Source: Planctomycetota bacterium
GTDB lineage: Bacteria > Planctomycetota > Planctomycetia > Pirellulales > Thermoguttaceae
Length of the DNA: 40,355 bases
Assembly (NCBI GenBank): GCA_018897395.1
Contig: JAHIKV010000147.1
Coordinates: forward strand, 1 to 40,355
Direction of reading: 5' to 3'
Positions 23,155 through 31,353 of this stretch are shown one piece after another (positions within the stretch are counted from its first letter, which is position 1; the number at the start of each line of letters is the position of its first letter). Position numbers and translations under genes: made by a program. The notes under the pieces were generated by a model. That model was not told where the DNA came from. It worked only from the letters and a program-made list of their open reading frames with translations, and made no database searches.

Positions 23155-26100
23155 TTATCTCTCAACCAGTACGACTTCCGTTGTGATTTCCCTTTTTTCC
23201 CGCAGGAAGGTAATTGAGATTTTGTCTCCGGGCTTCAGCGTCTTCAGAACGTTGGAAAAGTCCTTTAGGCTCTCAATGGCCGTATTGTCGATCTTGATGA
23301 TCACATCGCCCTGTTTCAATCCTGCCGCTTCGGCGGGAGATCCGGGCGCCGTCCCGGACAGCCTGAAGCCCTTTCCACTGTAAGCGAAATCGGGGATGGT
23401 CCCGAGGCTCGCCTTTCGCCGGGCTTTCGGCGATGGCTCCGCGGTATCCGGGGATTTCGCCGCCGCGCTGAGCGGCCCTTCCCGTCCCGCGAGAAACTCG
23501 ACGATTTCTTTTGCCACGGAAGCAACCTTCACAAGACCATCGGCGTCGATCTTGTCCGCGGTGTCCGTCGAGCGGTGATAATCGAGGTGAGGGCCGGAGA
23601 AAAGCTGGACCGACGGCACGCCGGCGTCTTGAAAGCTCTTTTGGTCGCTCGAGTCCAGTTCGGCAGAGACTGTCTCGATGTCCACGCCGGTTACAAAACC
23701 CACTCCCCGGAAGACGTGAACCCACTCTCTTGCCGAACCCGCGCCGAGCACGAGGAGCTTGTTCTTTCCGAGCCGCCCCACCGTATCGAGGTTCACCATG
23801 CCGATGCAGTCGCGTACGGGATACCGCCTCTCTTTCGCCACGTAATACTTTGATCCCCGCTTGCCGGCTTCTTCTCCCGCGAAGGCCACGAACACGATCG
23901 TCCGGTCGGGGCGCGGGCCCTTCGCAAGCCCACGGGCAAGCTCGATGAGCACGGCCACGCCGCTCGCGTTATCGTCGGCGCCGGGATGGATTTTCCCCGG
24001 GGTCTTATCTCTCGTTTCCGGCCAGCCGAGCCCGAGGTGGTCGTAGTGCGCGCCGACGACCACGCTTTGCGTTCTCATTTCCGGTTTGGCGCCGGGGATG
24101 ACGCCGACGACGTTCTTGATGGTCGCCGCGCGCGTGGGGTCGCCGCCGACGTCTTCCCAGTTTTGGAAGAAGCCGCCTTCCTTGCCGCCGGCGGGCAGGA
24201 GGCCGGCCTCCTTGAATTCCTTGGCCACGTATTCCGCGGCCTTGTCGAGTCCCGGCGTGCCGAAACCGCGGCCGCCGAGGTCGTCGCTCGACAAGAAACA
24301 GACCGTTTGCATCATCCGCTCCTTGGAGAAAACCGGCTCGATGTCCGCCAGCGGCTCGCGGGGCGCGAGCTTGCCCATCTCGGCTCTTGCGGTCTCTCCC
24401 TCACCGGCCGGCAGGAAAACCGTCAGCGGAGAGGCGACCACCGGCCAGCGGCCTTTCGCCACGTTCGCCGGCTCCGTTCCCATGAAGGCAAGGTAGCTGT
24501 ACTTGTGGTAATGGGGAAGCTTCGTTGCCAGACCGGGCAAGGATTCGGGCAGGTCGGCCGCGATCAGGCTCAGCGCCGCGTCGCGATTGTCCGGAAGCCG
24601 CGTCGTCAGCACAAAGCAGTGGTCCTTGCGCGAAATCGTCGACCTGTTGATCCGAACGGCCTCTTTATCCACCTCGACGTCGTATCCGGCCAGCGATGCG
24701 ACGACGTCGGCGAGGTAGCGGTTTTCCCAACCGACGATCGTCAGCGCGCGATCGCCCGGTAGTTCCGCGATCTCCGTATCGAGCTTTACGTCGACCTCGT
24801 CGGGACCGGATCGGGCCAGGGATTGAGCGAACGTCCGGTAGGCTTGCAGGAGGCGCCCGTCGGCCGCCGAGGGAAGGACGACCAGCATCTTCCCTGCCCC
24901 AAGGGCCAGCGAGATGGCCGGCGGCATTTCCTCGCGGTCGAGTCTGCGGAAGAGATCGAATTCGGGGTCGACGTCGAGCCTCAGCGGCCGGGCCGGCAGG
25001 ACGAGTTTCATTTCCAGCCTTTTCCCGTTCATTTCGATTGCCGTCTGGAACGCGCGCGGCCGTCCCTCGAGCGTTACGGCGACGGGAATCTTCAGGCGGA
25101 ATGCTTCTCCGGGCTGCGTCTGTTCGAAAAGCGCCGTGAGGACAAAACGGTTTCTTACCGAGCTGACCGCGGGCTTGCCGACCTTGAGCCGCGGCGCGCC
25201 GGCCCGCGTCACCCATTGCTCGAACTCTTGTTTCAAGTCTTTTCCGGAAACCGATTCCAAGGTCGTTCTGATATCGTCGAAGGTGGCGAGACGGAATTTG
25301 TATTTTCGGTAGAATTCCCGAAGCCCTTTCTTGAAAACGTCGTCGCCGAGTTCCCGGCGCAGCATGTGATAGAACATCAGCGACTTGCCATAGCCGACGG
25401 CTTCCGTGGAGGGGTCGTGGCGCGAGCGGAACTGGGTTAGCGGGAAGTCCTTGTTGCCGCGCACGTAGTCGGCGTATTTTTGGAGCGTGGCGACGCGGTA
25501 CTCGACGCCACCGCCCTGTTGTTCCCTGAGGAGGTGGTCCGCGAGGTAGGCGGTGAGCCCTTCGCACCAGTTGCCTTTCTCATAATCGGGATACACGCCG
25601 TTTCCCCACCAGTTGTGCAGGATCTCGTGGGGGTAAGAGGAGTTGATGATAAAAGGCAGCCGGACGACCGTGGGGCCCAGCAGCGTAAACGACGGCATGC
25701 CGAAGCCGGTCTCGCAAAAGTTTTCGACCAGCGCGAATTTTTTGTAAGGATAGGGGCCGATGAGTTTCTCGTACATCGCAATGTAGCGAACCGTGGCATC
25801 GAGGTACTTGTCGGCCAGACCCTGGTCCGGCGAACGCAGGAAGACCATGGCTTGGACCGGGCCGGCGGGCCGGACGTATTGCGTGAACGGCGCGGCTATG
25901 AGGAAGATGGACTCCTGCGGCTCCGGCGATTTCCAGCGCACAACGGTTGAAAGCGCTCCTCGGTCGTGGAGGGCGCGCACGCCCTGGCTGACCGCGTCCC
26001 ATGACTCCGGCAGCTTCACTTCAAGATCGAATGTCACCAGCGCCGGCGCGAACACGGGATACCAGGCGGAGCTTTCCGACAGGTATACGCCGTCCGTCGA

Positions 26101-26502
26101 GATGATGCCGGGGGTTGTCTGAAAGCCCCGCGCCTGTCCCTTGGCGCCGCGTTCGACGGGATGGTAAATGGTCCCTTCGTAGGAAATTACAAAGGCGTGA
26201 ACTCCGGGAGGAAGGATGATCTTGTAAGATACCAGCGGCACGGCCTCCTGTCGCTCCGCTTGCCTTACGATGCGCACGCCGGAAGAAGGGGAAACGGGCT
26301 TCATCCCGCCGTGTAAGACGAAGGACATCTCTCGCGGAGAGTTTTGGGGCAGCGTGATGGAGTCGATTACGGCGATGTGGCGATCGGCGGGGTTGAGGAC
26401 GACTTTGAGATCATGATGAAGATAGGCGTCCCGGGCGTGGAGAGAGGCCGCCCAGAAAGCGACGACGAGCAACAATGCCGATCTGCAAAGAAAAACTCTC
26501 AT
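23155..26502 (-). CDS. M1-M28-PDZ protease fusion, exported
   Basis: Protein of 1115 residues, three peptidase-related units in one chain. N-terminal signal peptide (about 1-23). An M1 aminopeptidase-like domain has the zinc motif HEILH at 292-296 and a distal Glu314 (17 residues later; 18 is usual); the exopeptidase GxMEN motif is not evident, replaced by GFGMPSF. From about 725 there is an M28 peptidase domain with GAHYDHLG, HPGADDNASG, AGEEAGKRGS, MVNLDTVGR and DYHRSTDTADKI, all metal or catalytic sites. The end (about 1035-1115) is a PDZ domain with APGSPAEAAGLKQGDVIIKID. It should act outside the cytoplasm on peptides. No repeats interrupt it, unlike neighbours, which may hint at recent acquisition. 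Confidence 0.87.
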   Translation of the reverse strand: MRVFLCRSALLLVVAFWAASLHARDAYLHHDLKVVLNPADRHIAVIDSITLPQNSPREMSFVLHGGMKPVSPSSGVRIVRQAERQEAVPLVSYKIILPPGVHAFVISYEGTIYHPVERGAKGQARGFQTTPGIISTDGVYLSESSAWYPVFAPALVTFDLEVKLPESWDAVSQGVRALHDRGALSTVVRWKSPEPQESIFLIAAPFTQYVRPAGPVQAMVFLRSPDQGLADKYLDATVRYIAMYEKLIGPYPYKKFALVENFCETGFGMPSFTLLGPTVVRLPFIINSSYPHEILHNWWGNGVYPDYEKGNWCEGLTAYLADHLLREQQGGGVEYRVATLQKYADYVRGNKDFPLTQFRSRHDPSTEAVGYGKSLMFYHMLRRELGDDVFKKGLREFYRKYKFRLATFDDIRTTLESVSGKDLKQEFEQWVTRAGAPRLKVGKPAVSSVRNRFVLTALFEQTQPGEAFRLKIPVAVTLEGRPRAFQTAIEMNGKRLEMKLVLPARPLRLDVDPEFDLFRRLDREEMPPAISLALGAGKMLVVLPSAADGRLLQAYRTFAQSLARSGPDEVDVKLDTEIAELPGDRALTIVGWENRYLADVVASLAGYDVEVDKEAVRINRSTISRKDHCFVLTTRLPDNRDAALSLIAADLPESLPGLATKLPHYHKYSYLAFMGTEPANVAKGRWPVVASPLTVFLPAGEGETARAEMGKLAPREPLADIEPVFSKERMMQTVCFLSSDDLGGRGFGTPGLDKAAEYVAKEFKEAGLLPAGGKEGGFFQNWEDVGGDPTRAATIKNVVGVIPGAKPEMRTQSVVVGAHYDHLGLGWPETRDKTPGKIHPGADDNASGVAVLIELARGLAKGPRPDRTIVFVAFAGEEAGKRGSKYYVAKERRYPVRDCIGMVNLDTVGRLGKNKLLVLGAGSAREWVHVFRGVGFVTGVDIETVSAELDSSDQKSFQDAGVPSVQLFSGPHLDYHRSTDTADKIDADGLVKVASVAKEIVEFLAGREGPLSAAAKSPDTAEPSPKARRKASLGTIPDFAYSGKGFRLSGTAPGSPAEAAGLKQGDVIIKIDNTAIESLKDFSNVLKTLKPGDKISITFLREKREITTEVVLVER

Positions 26503-26526
26503 ACATCCCTCCCTTTTTCGCCCGTG

Positions 26527-27135
26527 CTACCTCACGCGGAGGGTGTTGGTCTTCTCAATGTGGGCCTCGAGGTTGGTCCGACGGGTTTCGTAGGTGCTGA
26601 TGAACTTTGACGTTGGGTCGAACGTGCGCACTTCGGAGCGCGAGAACACGCCCTTCGACGTCCTTTGCACGAACCCCAGCCACTGCTGGTCGGGGGCCAT
26701 ACCGAGCACCATTTTCTCACCCGGCTGGAAGCCGTCGAACAGAAACGTGCGGCTCAGCGGGGCCGTATGCAGCGTCAGCATCGTGAAGCAGACCATTACC
26801 CAACCGATCCACGCCGACAGCAACCCGCTGCCGATCCGATCGGCGAGTTTTAGGAATCTGACTTTCACCCGCGAAAGTTTGTCGGTCAGCAGGCGGAAGA
26901 CCAGCATGAACAGGCTGAACAGCCCCCACAGGGCAAGAAAATCCCAGATGTAGGTGTACGACGAGTTCCAATCGTCCAACCAGCGTGCGACCGGCTCGAA
27001 GAAGTTCACGGCCAACAGCGCCGCGGTGACGACGTTGATCAGGATGATCGCGTTGCTCCACATCCCTTCCGTGTAGCACGTCGCCACGCAGGCAATGAAG
27101 ATCAGGAGTATCAGGACGGTTAGAAGCCAGGTCAT
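26527..27135 (-). CDS. CvpA-like membrane protein
   Basis: Protein of 202 residues with four N-terminal helices (MTWLLTVLILLIFIACVA..., then IILINVVTAALLAVNFFEP, FLALWGLFSLFMLVFRLL and IGSGLLSAWIGWVMVCFTML). The spacing and the Gly-rich fourth helix are those of CvpA-type proteins, known from colicin V production; the role in other bacteria is general envelope function. A soluble tail of about 70 residues ends the protein. Its start lies next to a large heptamer array; the protease gene follows 24 bases downstream. Confidence 0.72.
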   Translation of the reverse strand: MTWLLTVLILLIFIACVATCYTEGMWSNAIILINVVTAALLAVNFFEPVARWLDDWNSSYTYIWDFLALWGLFSLFMLVFRLLTDKLSRVKVRFLKLADRIGSGLLSAWIGWVMVCFTMLTLHTAPLSRTFLFDGFQPGEKMVLGMAPDQQWLGFVQRTSKGVFSRSEVRTFDPTSKFISTYETRRTNLEAHIEKTNTLRVR

Positions 27136-27138
27136 GGG

Positions 27139-27257
27139 TGGTGGCTAGTGGTTAGTGGTTAGTGGCTAGTGACTAGTGGCTAGTGGTTAGTGGTTAGTGG
27201 TTAGTGGTTAGTGGTTAGTGGTGGGTTACTAACCACTAGCCACTAGCCACTAATCAC
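27139..27257. repeat. Inverted heptamer array, unit GGTTAGT
   Basis: Eleven period-7 units (GGTTAGT, GGCTAGT, GACTAGT) run from 27143 to 27219, followed by four inverted units (ACTAACC, ACTAGCC, ACTAGCC, ACTAATC). It fills the whole gap between the CvpA-like start and the GspE-like stop and is the largest array in the window. Confidence 0.93.
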
Positions 27258-27263
27258 TTCTCT

Positions 27264-29129
27264 CTATTGTTTCAACACGCGCATCAATTCCGGCAACGAC
27301 GTCACGCCCTTTGCGACCAGCAGGACGCCTTCCTCCTGGAGGCTCTTCATGCCGTCCTTGCGGGCGGCCTGGCGGAGAAGGTCGAGCTTTGGGTTGGTGG
27401 TCAACACTCTGCGGACCGCCTCACCGACGGTCAACAACTCGAAGATCGCCGTCCGCCCGAAGTAGCCGATGCCGCCGCAGTGTTCGCACGGTTCCCGACG
27501 CTCTTCGGGGTTCGGCTGCGGCGGCCGATAGAACGCCTGCACGCGGTCCTCGGGGATGCCCAATTGCTGGAGGACTTGGGGCGTTGGGGCGTACGGTTCC
27601 TTGCACGACTCGCAGAGCTTTCGGACCAACCGTTGTCCGACCACGGCGGTAATGGCCCTGGCAAACTCGTCCGGCGGCACGCCCAAGGCCAACACCCGCA
27701 GCAACGCCTCGGCGCAGTCCTTCGCCCGGACGGTGCCGAACATCAGCCGCTCGTCCTCGACCTCCTCGCACATCAGGCCCACGGTCGCGGCGTCGACCAG
27801 GTCGCGGATGACCGCCACGTTCGGCTCGGTGCGGAAGAATTTCGGCAAGATGTCGGCGGGCGATTTGCCGTCGGCCGCTTTGTAGGTCGTCACGGGGACG
27901 TTCTCCACCACCTCGTAACGGTTGGTTTCTTCCTCGACGGCGGCGAACTCGCGGGTAAAACGGTCGCAGGTGCGCAGCGCCACGTCCACGGTGCTCCGCA
28001 AACCGCCGCCGACGGAGGCGGAGAACAGCAGGAACCCCTGTTGCGAATTGAGCGATTGCAGCAGTTCCTCTTGCAGCTTTGACCTCATGCCCAACTCTCC
28101 GAGGGAATTGATGCGGATCTTCTTCTCCTCGAACTGCACCAGCACGCGCTCGCCGGTGGAGGTTCCCTGCGAGGCGAAGGCGGCGACCAATCGGGCCGAT
28201 TCGTACTCGGCGGCGAAAGTGCCCTCCTGCCGGCCCTGGCGGTCTTGGGGGTTCAAGCCGCAGAGCAGCTTGAGCGATTCCAGCGCGGGATCGGCGGCGT
28301 CCCGGCCGCGTGTTTCGCGTGGAATCCACACCCCGTCGACCATCGTGCGCATCGACGCGCCCTGGTGCGTGTAGTCGAGCATGATCGCCAAGGCGCGGCC
28401 GGCCAACCCCTCGGCCAGGATCTCCCGCGCCGTGAGCAGTCCGGGCGACTGCCGGGCCATCAACAGCCGCGAGTTGCCGGTCCGCTCGTCGGGACCGCCG
28501 TGGGCAAAGACCTTTACCGGCGGGCCGGTCTCGTGAGGATCGAGTTTCTCCGCCTCGATCTTCATCCCCATCTTGTTCAAGCGCGTGGCGAACCAAAAGC
28601 GAAGGTGTTCCGGCGTGAGCACGCGCACGTTGTGCTCGACCCTCGAATTCCGGTAAATGATGTACGTCGTCAGGGGCGCGACGTAGGCAACGACCAGCAG
28701 AGGGAACGCGATCCAAAAGATCGGGATCAGCCAGGTCAGCACGAACGCGGCGAAAAACGTGCCGAAAACGATCGGATTCCAACGCAGGTATTCCAGCTTA
28801 ACCGCTTGGCAATCGGTGCCGACCCAGTCGGTGGTCTTTACCCAAGCCAGAAAGAGGCCCCAGCAGGCGATAATTTTGATCCAACTTAGATAGTTTCCCG
28901 GTCCGCGGAAGTTTTTGGCCAGCTCGGCCTTCTGCGGCGCGTCGGCGGCCAACAGATCGCCCGCGCCGAGGCCGAAAACCACGGCCAGCACGGCCGCGAC
29001 CGCGGCGAGGCGAATCAACGCCGCAGGGAGCCGTTTGGCCGACGGTGCGTCGGCCCATGTTTCGCCGCGAGCCGCCGTGCCGACGGCGGCTAAACTTGTC
29101 GCAGTGTTTTGCCAACGGTCAGAAATCAT
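27264..29129 (-). CDS. GspE-like protein with ruined Walker A, membrane-anchored
   Basis: Protein of 621 residues. An N-terminal hydrophobic helix (about 35-60), then two or three more (about 80-157) put the protein in the membrane, unusual for this family. The C-terminal half follows the GspE/PilB secretion ATPases, but the Walker A site aligns as SASVGGGLRST (371-380), with the first Gly changed to Ala and the Lys changed to Leu; the Walker B region reads NVAVIRDLVD in place of DVIMVGEIRD. The zinc tetracysteine is kept (CESC about 506-509, CEHC about 548-551), as is GRTAIFELL. It is therefore probably a non-hydrolysing partner of the PilT-like ATPase encoded just upstream. Its ATG lies inside a heptamer array, so the first 30 or so residues may be non-native. 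Confidence 0.8.
   Translation of the reverse strand: MISDRWQNTATSLAAVGTAARGETWADAPSAKRLPAALIRLAAVAAVLAVVFGLGAGDLLAADAPQKAELAKNFRGPGNYLSWIKIIACWGLFLAWVKTTDWVGTDCQAVKLEYLRWNPIVFGTFFAAFVLTWLIPIFWIAFPLLVVAYVAPLTTYIIYRNSRVEHNVRVLTPEHLRFWFATRLNKMGMKIEAEKLDPHETGPPVKVFAHGGPDERTGNSRLLMARQSPGLLTAREILAEGLAGRALAIMLDYTHQGASMRTMVDGVWIPRETRGRDAADPALESLKLLCGLNPQDRQGRQEGTFAAEYESARLVAAFASQGTSTGERVLVQFEEKKIRINSLGELGMRSKLQEELLQSLNSQQGFLLFSASVGGGLRSTVDVALRTCDRFTREFAAVEEETNRYEVVENVPVTTYKAADGKSPADILPKFFRTEPNVAVIRDLVDAATVGLMCEEVEDERLMFGTVRAKDCAEALLRVLALGVPPDEFARAITAVVGQRLVRKLCESCKEPYAPTPQVLQQLGIPEDRVQAFYRPPQPNPEERREPCEHCGGIGYFGRTAIFELLTVGEAVRRVLTTNPKLDLLRQAARKDGMKSLQEEGVLLVAKGVTSLPELMRVLKQ
29071..29095. repeat. GCCGCCGTGCC palindrome inside a CDS start
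   Basis: GCCGCCGTGCCGACGGCGGC followed by TAAAC, read in frame on the minus strand within the first 20 residues of the GspE-like protein (LAAVGTAARG). It matches the right arm of the hairpin at 13117-13182. Confidence 0.72.
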
Positions 29130-29164
29130 AAATCATAAATCCGAAATCAGAAATCACAAAATCC
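29123..29164. repeat. Heptamer array, unit AAATCAT
   Basis: AAATCAT, AAATCAT, AAATCCG, AAATCAG, AAATCAC, AAAATCC. On the minus strand it contains the TGA stop of the PilT-like gene (29154-29156) and the ATG start of the GspE-like gene (29127-29129). Confidence 0.87.
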
Positions 29165-30305
29165 CCGCTTCGCGGAGATCAATACCCTTCAGCGCCATTT
29201 TCAGCGCCTCGGCGTTGGGGGCCACCTCGAACGCCGTCGGCCGGTCGATCATCTCCCTTTCCACCAAATCTTTCAAGCTCATAGTGAAATCCTGCATCCC
29301 AGCGTCCTTGCTGATGCGGACCGCGTCGGCCAGTTTGTCGTCCATCCCGTCGAGCAGGAGTTTGCGGATCGTGGGTGAGAAAGTCATGATCTCGCAGGTG
29401 GGCACGCGGCCGACTCCCGGCTTGATTGACGGCAGCAGTTTCTGGGCGACGATCGCACGCATGTTGAACGCCAACGCACTGCGAATGGCGGAATGCATGT
29501 TCTGCGGGAACAGGTCGAGGATCCGGCCGATCGTGCTGGGGGCGGTCGAGGCGTGGATCGTGCCGAACACCAGGTGGCCGGTCTCCGCGGCCTGGATTGC
29601 CGTCTCGAACGTCTCCCGGTCGCGCATCTCGCCCACCAGTATCACGTCGGGGTCCTCACGCACCGCGTGCTTCATGCCGATCATGAAGTCCTTCACGTCC
29701 ATGCCGATCTCGCGCTGGTTGATCAAACACTTGTCGTCGGTGAAGGTATATTCGATGGGGTCTTCCAGAGTAAGCACGTGCTTGCGGTAGCGTTGGTTGA
29801 CCCACTCGAGCATCGAGGCGATGGTGGTGCTCTTGCCGGAGCCGGTGATGCCCGCCAACAGGATCATCCCCTGGGCGAATTTGCAGAGTTCGGCCAGCGA
29901 GGGAGGCAGGTGCAGTTCCTCGAAGTTGGGAATGACGTTGTTTACCCGCCGGGCTACCAATCCGATGTGTCCCATCTGTTGCAAGACGTTGACGCGGAAC
30001 CGCCACTTCTTATCGTCCACATCGAGCATGTATGCGAAATCGATCCCGCCGTCCTCCTCGAATATCCGTCTCCGCCGCTCCTGGATGTTGATCATCGGAA
30101 AGATCAAGCGGACCATTTCCTCGTCGTCGACGGGCTTGCGGTTAAGCGGCCGCAACACGCCGTTGACCCGCACGTGCGGCGGGAGATCGACCTTCAGGTG
30201 CAAATCGCTCCCTTCGAGCTTGATAACAGTCCGGAAAAGTTTGTCTATTTCCAGTTCCTGCTGCTTGCCAAGAAAGCGTTGTTGTTCTAGCTCGGCGGAT
30301 GACAT
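29154..30305 (-). CDS. PilT-like secretion/twitching ATPase
   Basis: Protein of 383 residues of the PilT/GspE family, ring-forming ATPases that drive pilus retraction or assembly. Motifs are intact: Walker A GITGSGKST (152-160), the Asp box LTLEDPIEYTF, Walker B DPDVILVGEMRD and the His box HLVFGTIHAS. The N-terminal PAS-like region LEGSDLHLKVDLPPHVRVNG is typical of PilT/PilU. The C-terminal AIRNLI-type PilT motif is not evident. It precedes the GspE-like gene with the degenerate ATPase site and the CvpA-like gene on the same strand, so the three may form one transcript serving a type IV pilus-like machine together with the prepilin peptidase at 1352-2629. Confidence 0.9.
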   Translation of the reverse strand: MSSAELEQQRFLGKQQELEIDKLFRTVIKLEGSDLHLKVDLPPHVRVNGVLRPLNRKPVDDEEMVRLIFPMINIQERRRRIFEEDGGIDFAYMLDVDDKKWRFRVNVLQQMGHIGLVARRVNNVIPNFEELHLPPSLAELCKFAQGMILLAGITGSGKSTTIASMLEWVNQRYRKHVLTLEDPIEYTFTDDKCLINQREIGMDVKDFMIGMKHAVREDPDVILVGEMRDRETFETAIQAAETGHLVFGTIHASTAPSTIGRILDLFPQNMHSAIRSALAFNMRAIVAQKLLPSIKPGVGRVPTCEIMTFSPTIRKLLLDGMDDKLADAVRISKDAGMQDFTMSLKDLVEREMIDRPTAFEVAPNAEALKMALKGIDLREAGIL

Positions 30306-30537
30306 CTGGAGGGACTAAAGGTAAAGGGCCGTGGGGCGGGATCTAGGTTCCGGAGAATGACGAAACTCGTTTCAGTGCCGGACATCGTCGGGCAAACTGT
30401 ACAATAATACTGTAATTGCCGCAGACCACCGAGTCAACACCCCCCCCGATGGCAAAACGCCGGCCAAGAAAACGAACAGGTCTGCCCGAAACCGTGCTCG
30501 GGCAGACCCGTGAAACGTTCGTTGTTAGGCTAATAAC
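30306..30537. other. Spacer with terminator and likely pilT-like promoter
   Basis: About 230 bases between two minus-strand genes. Apart from the hairpin at 30471-30523 no gene or clear element is visible; the part nearer 30306 should carry the promoter of the PilT-like gene. Confidence 0.4.
30471..30523 (-). terminator. Hairpin terminator after the Cys-rich gene
   Basis: GGTCTGCCCGA (30479-30489) and TCGGGCAGACC (30498-30508) form an 11-bp stem with an 8-base loop; outer arms AACGAAC and GTTCGTT also pair. On the minus strand it is followed by TTTTCTT. It lies just beyond the stop of the Cys-rich protein and probably terminates its transcript, separating it from the PilT-like operon. Confidence 0.72.
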
Positions 30538-31353
30538 CTAGTTGCGGACCAAGCTGCGCGAAGCCTGGTAGATGCCGCGGGTGGGAACCGCCGCCGAGGG
30601 GTCGGCCTTCGGGGCCATCGGCAGCGGAGCGGCCTTCTCGGGGGCCTTGGCCGGCGCCTTTACGCCCGGGGCAACGCCGCCACTACCGCAAGCGGTTTCG
30701 CAGCCATCGCCACAGGCGGCCTTGCCACAGCGGCAATTGCGGCCGCCGAACAGTGCCTCGAGCAACTCGACCACCGGACGGCGATACAGCTTGTGGCACT
30801 TCGGCTTGCAAGCCGGTTCGCAAGTCGGTTCGCAAGCGGCGACCTTCTCGCAAGCTGGGTCGCAAGCGGCGACCTTCTCGCAAGCTGGGTCGCAAGTGGC
30901 CGGACAGCAAGGATCGCAGACCTTCGCACAACGCTGCTTGCGGAACTTCTTCACCTTGCAGGGCTTAGCGCAGGCCGGATCGCATGCTTTCTCACAGGTG
31001 ACGGGTTCCGGACAGCAGGCATTGGCGGGGTCGCAGGGGTTGGCATCGCACGTGACACCCTTGCACTCGAACAGGTCTACCATGCCGGCGAACAGATCCC
31101 GCACCGGGGTAGCGCGGCACTTCTTGCACTTGCTGCACGTGCTTCCGCAAGCGGCCACATTTTCACAAGCGGCGGGGTCGGGGCAGGCAACCTTTGCACA
31201 GGGATCACATGGGGCGACCTTGGCGCAAGCTTTGTAATCGCCGCAGCCACCGCAGTTCAGCCCGAGCATGCGATCCAGGAGTTCAAAGCCGAACCCCTGG
31301 CTGCACAGGGCTACGCTCACCAGGAGCGCTCCAAAAATCGTCTTGCTTCTCAT
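30538..31353 (-). CDS. Cys-rich secreted repeat protein
   Basis: Protein of 271 residues: signal peptide (MRSKTIFGALLVSVALCSQGFG) then a mature part with about 37 cysteines, mostly in CDPxC, CEKVAAC and CCPEP-like units. A perfect 30-bp tandem duplication encodes CDPACEKVAA twice. Short non-repetitive blocks (TPVRDLFAGMVDLFE and RPVVELLEALFGG) are similar to each other and may be duplicated modules. The tail (residues about 228-271) is Ala/Pro/Lys-rich. Planctomycete walls and matrix are known to contain very Cys-rich proteins, so a disulfide-linked structural role outside the cell is a reasonable inference; I recognise no named family. It has its own long upstream spacer and a terminator, suggesting independent, possibly strong expression. 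Confidence 0.8.
   Translation of the reverse strand: MRSKTIFGALLVSVALCSQGFGFELLDRMLGLNCGGCGDYKACAKVAPCDPCAKVACPDPAACENVAACGSTCSKCKKCRATPVRDLFAGMVDLFECKGVTCDANPCDPANACCPEPVTCEKACDPACAKPCKVKKFRKQRCAKVCDPCCPATCDPACEKVAACDPACEKVAACEPTCEPACKPKCHKLYRRPVVELLEALFGGRNCRCGKAACGDGCETACGSGGVAPGVKAPAKAPEKAAPLPMAPKADPSAAVPTRGIYQASRSLVRN
30838..30897. repeat. 30-bp tandem repeat within the Cys-rich gene
   Basis: Two perfect consecutive 30-bp copies (30838-30867, 30868-30897) encoding the 10-residue unit CDPACEKVAA; a degenerate further unit (CEPTCEPACKPKC) follows in the protein. Perfect identity indicates a recent duplication or ongoing copy-number change. Confidence 0.92.

Noticed and set aside
27139..27257. 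Possible CRISPR array
   Set aside because: The unit is 7 bases with no spacers of unique sequence, and no cas gene is near; it is a simple tandem repeat.
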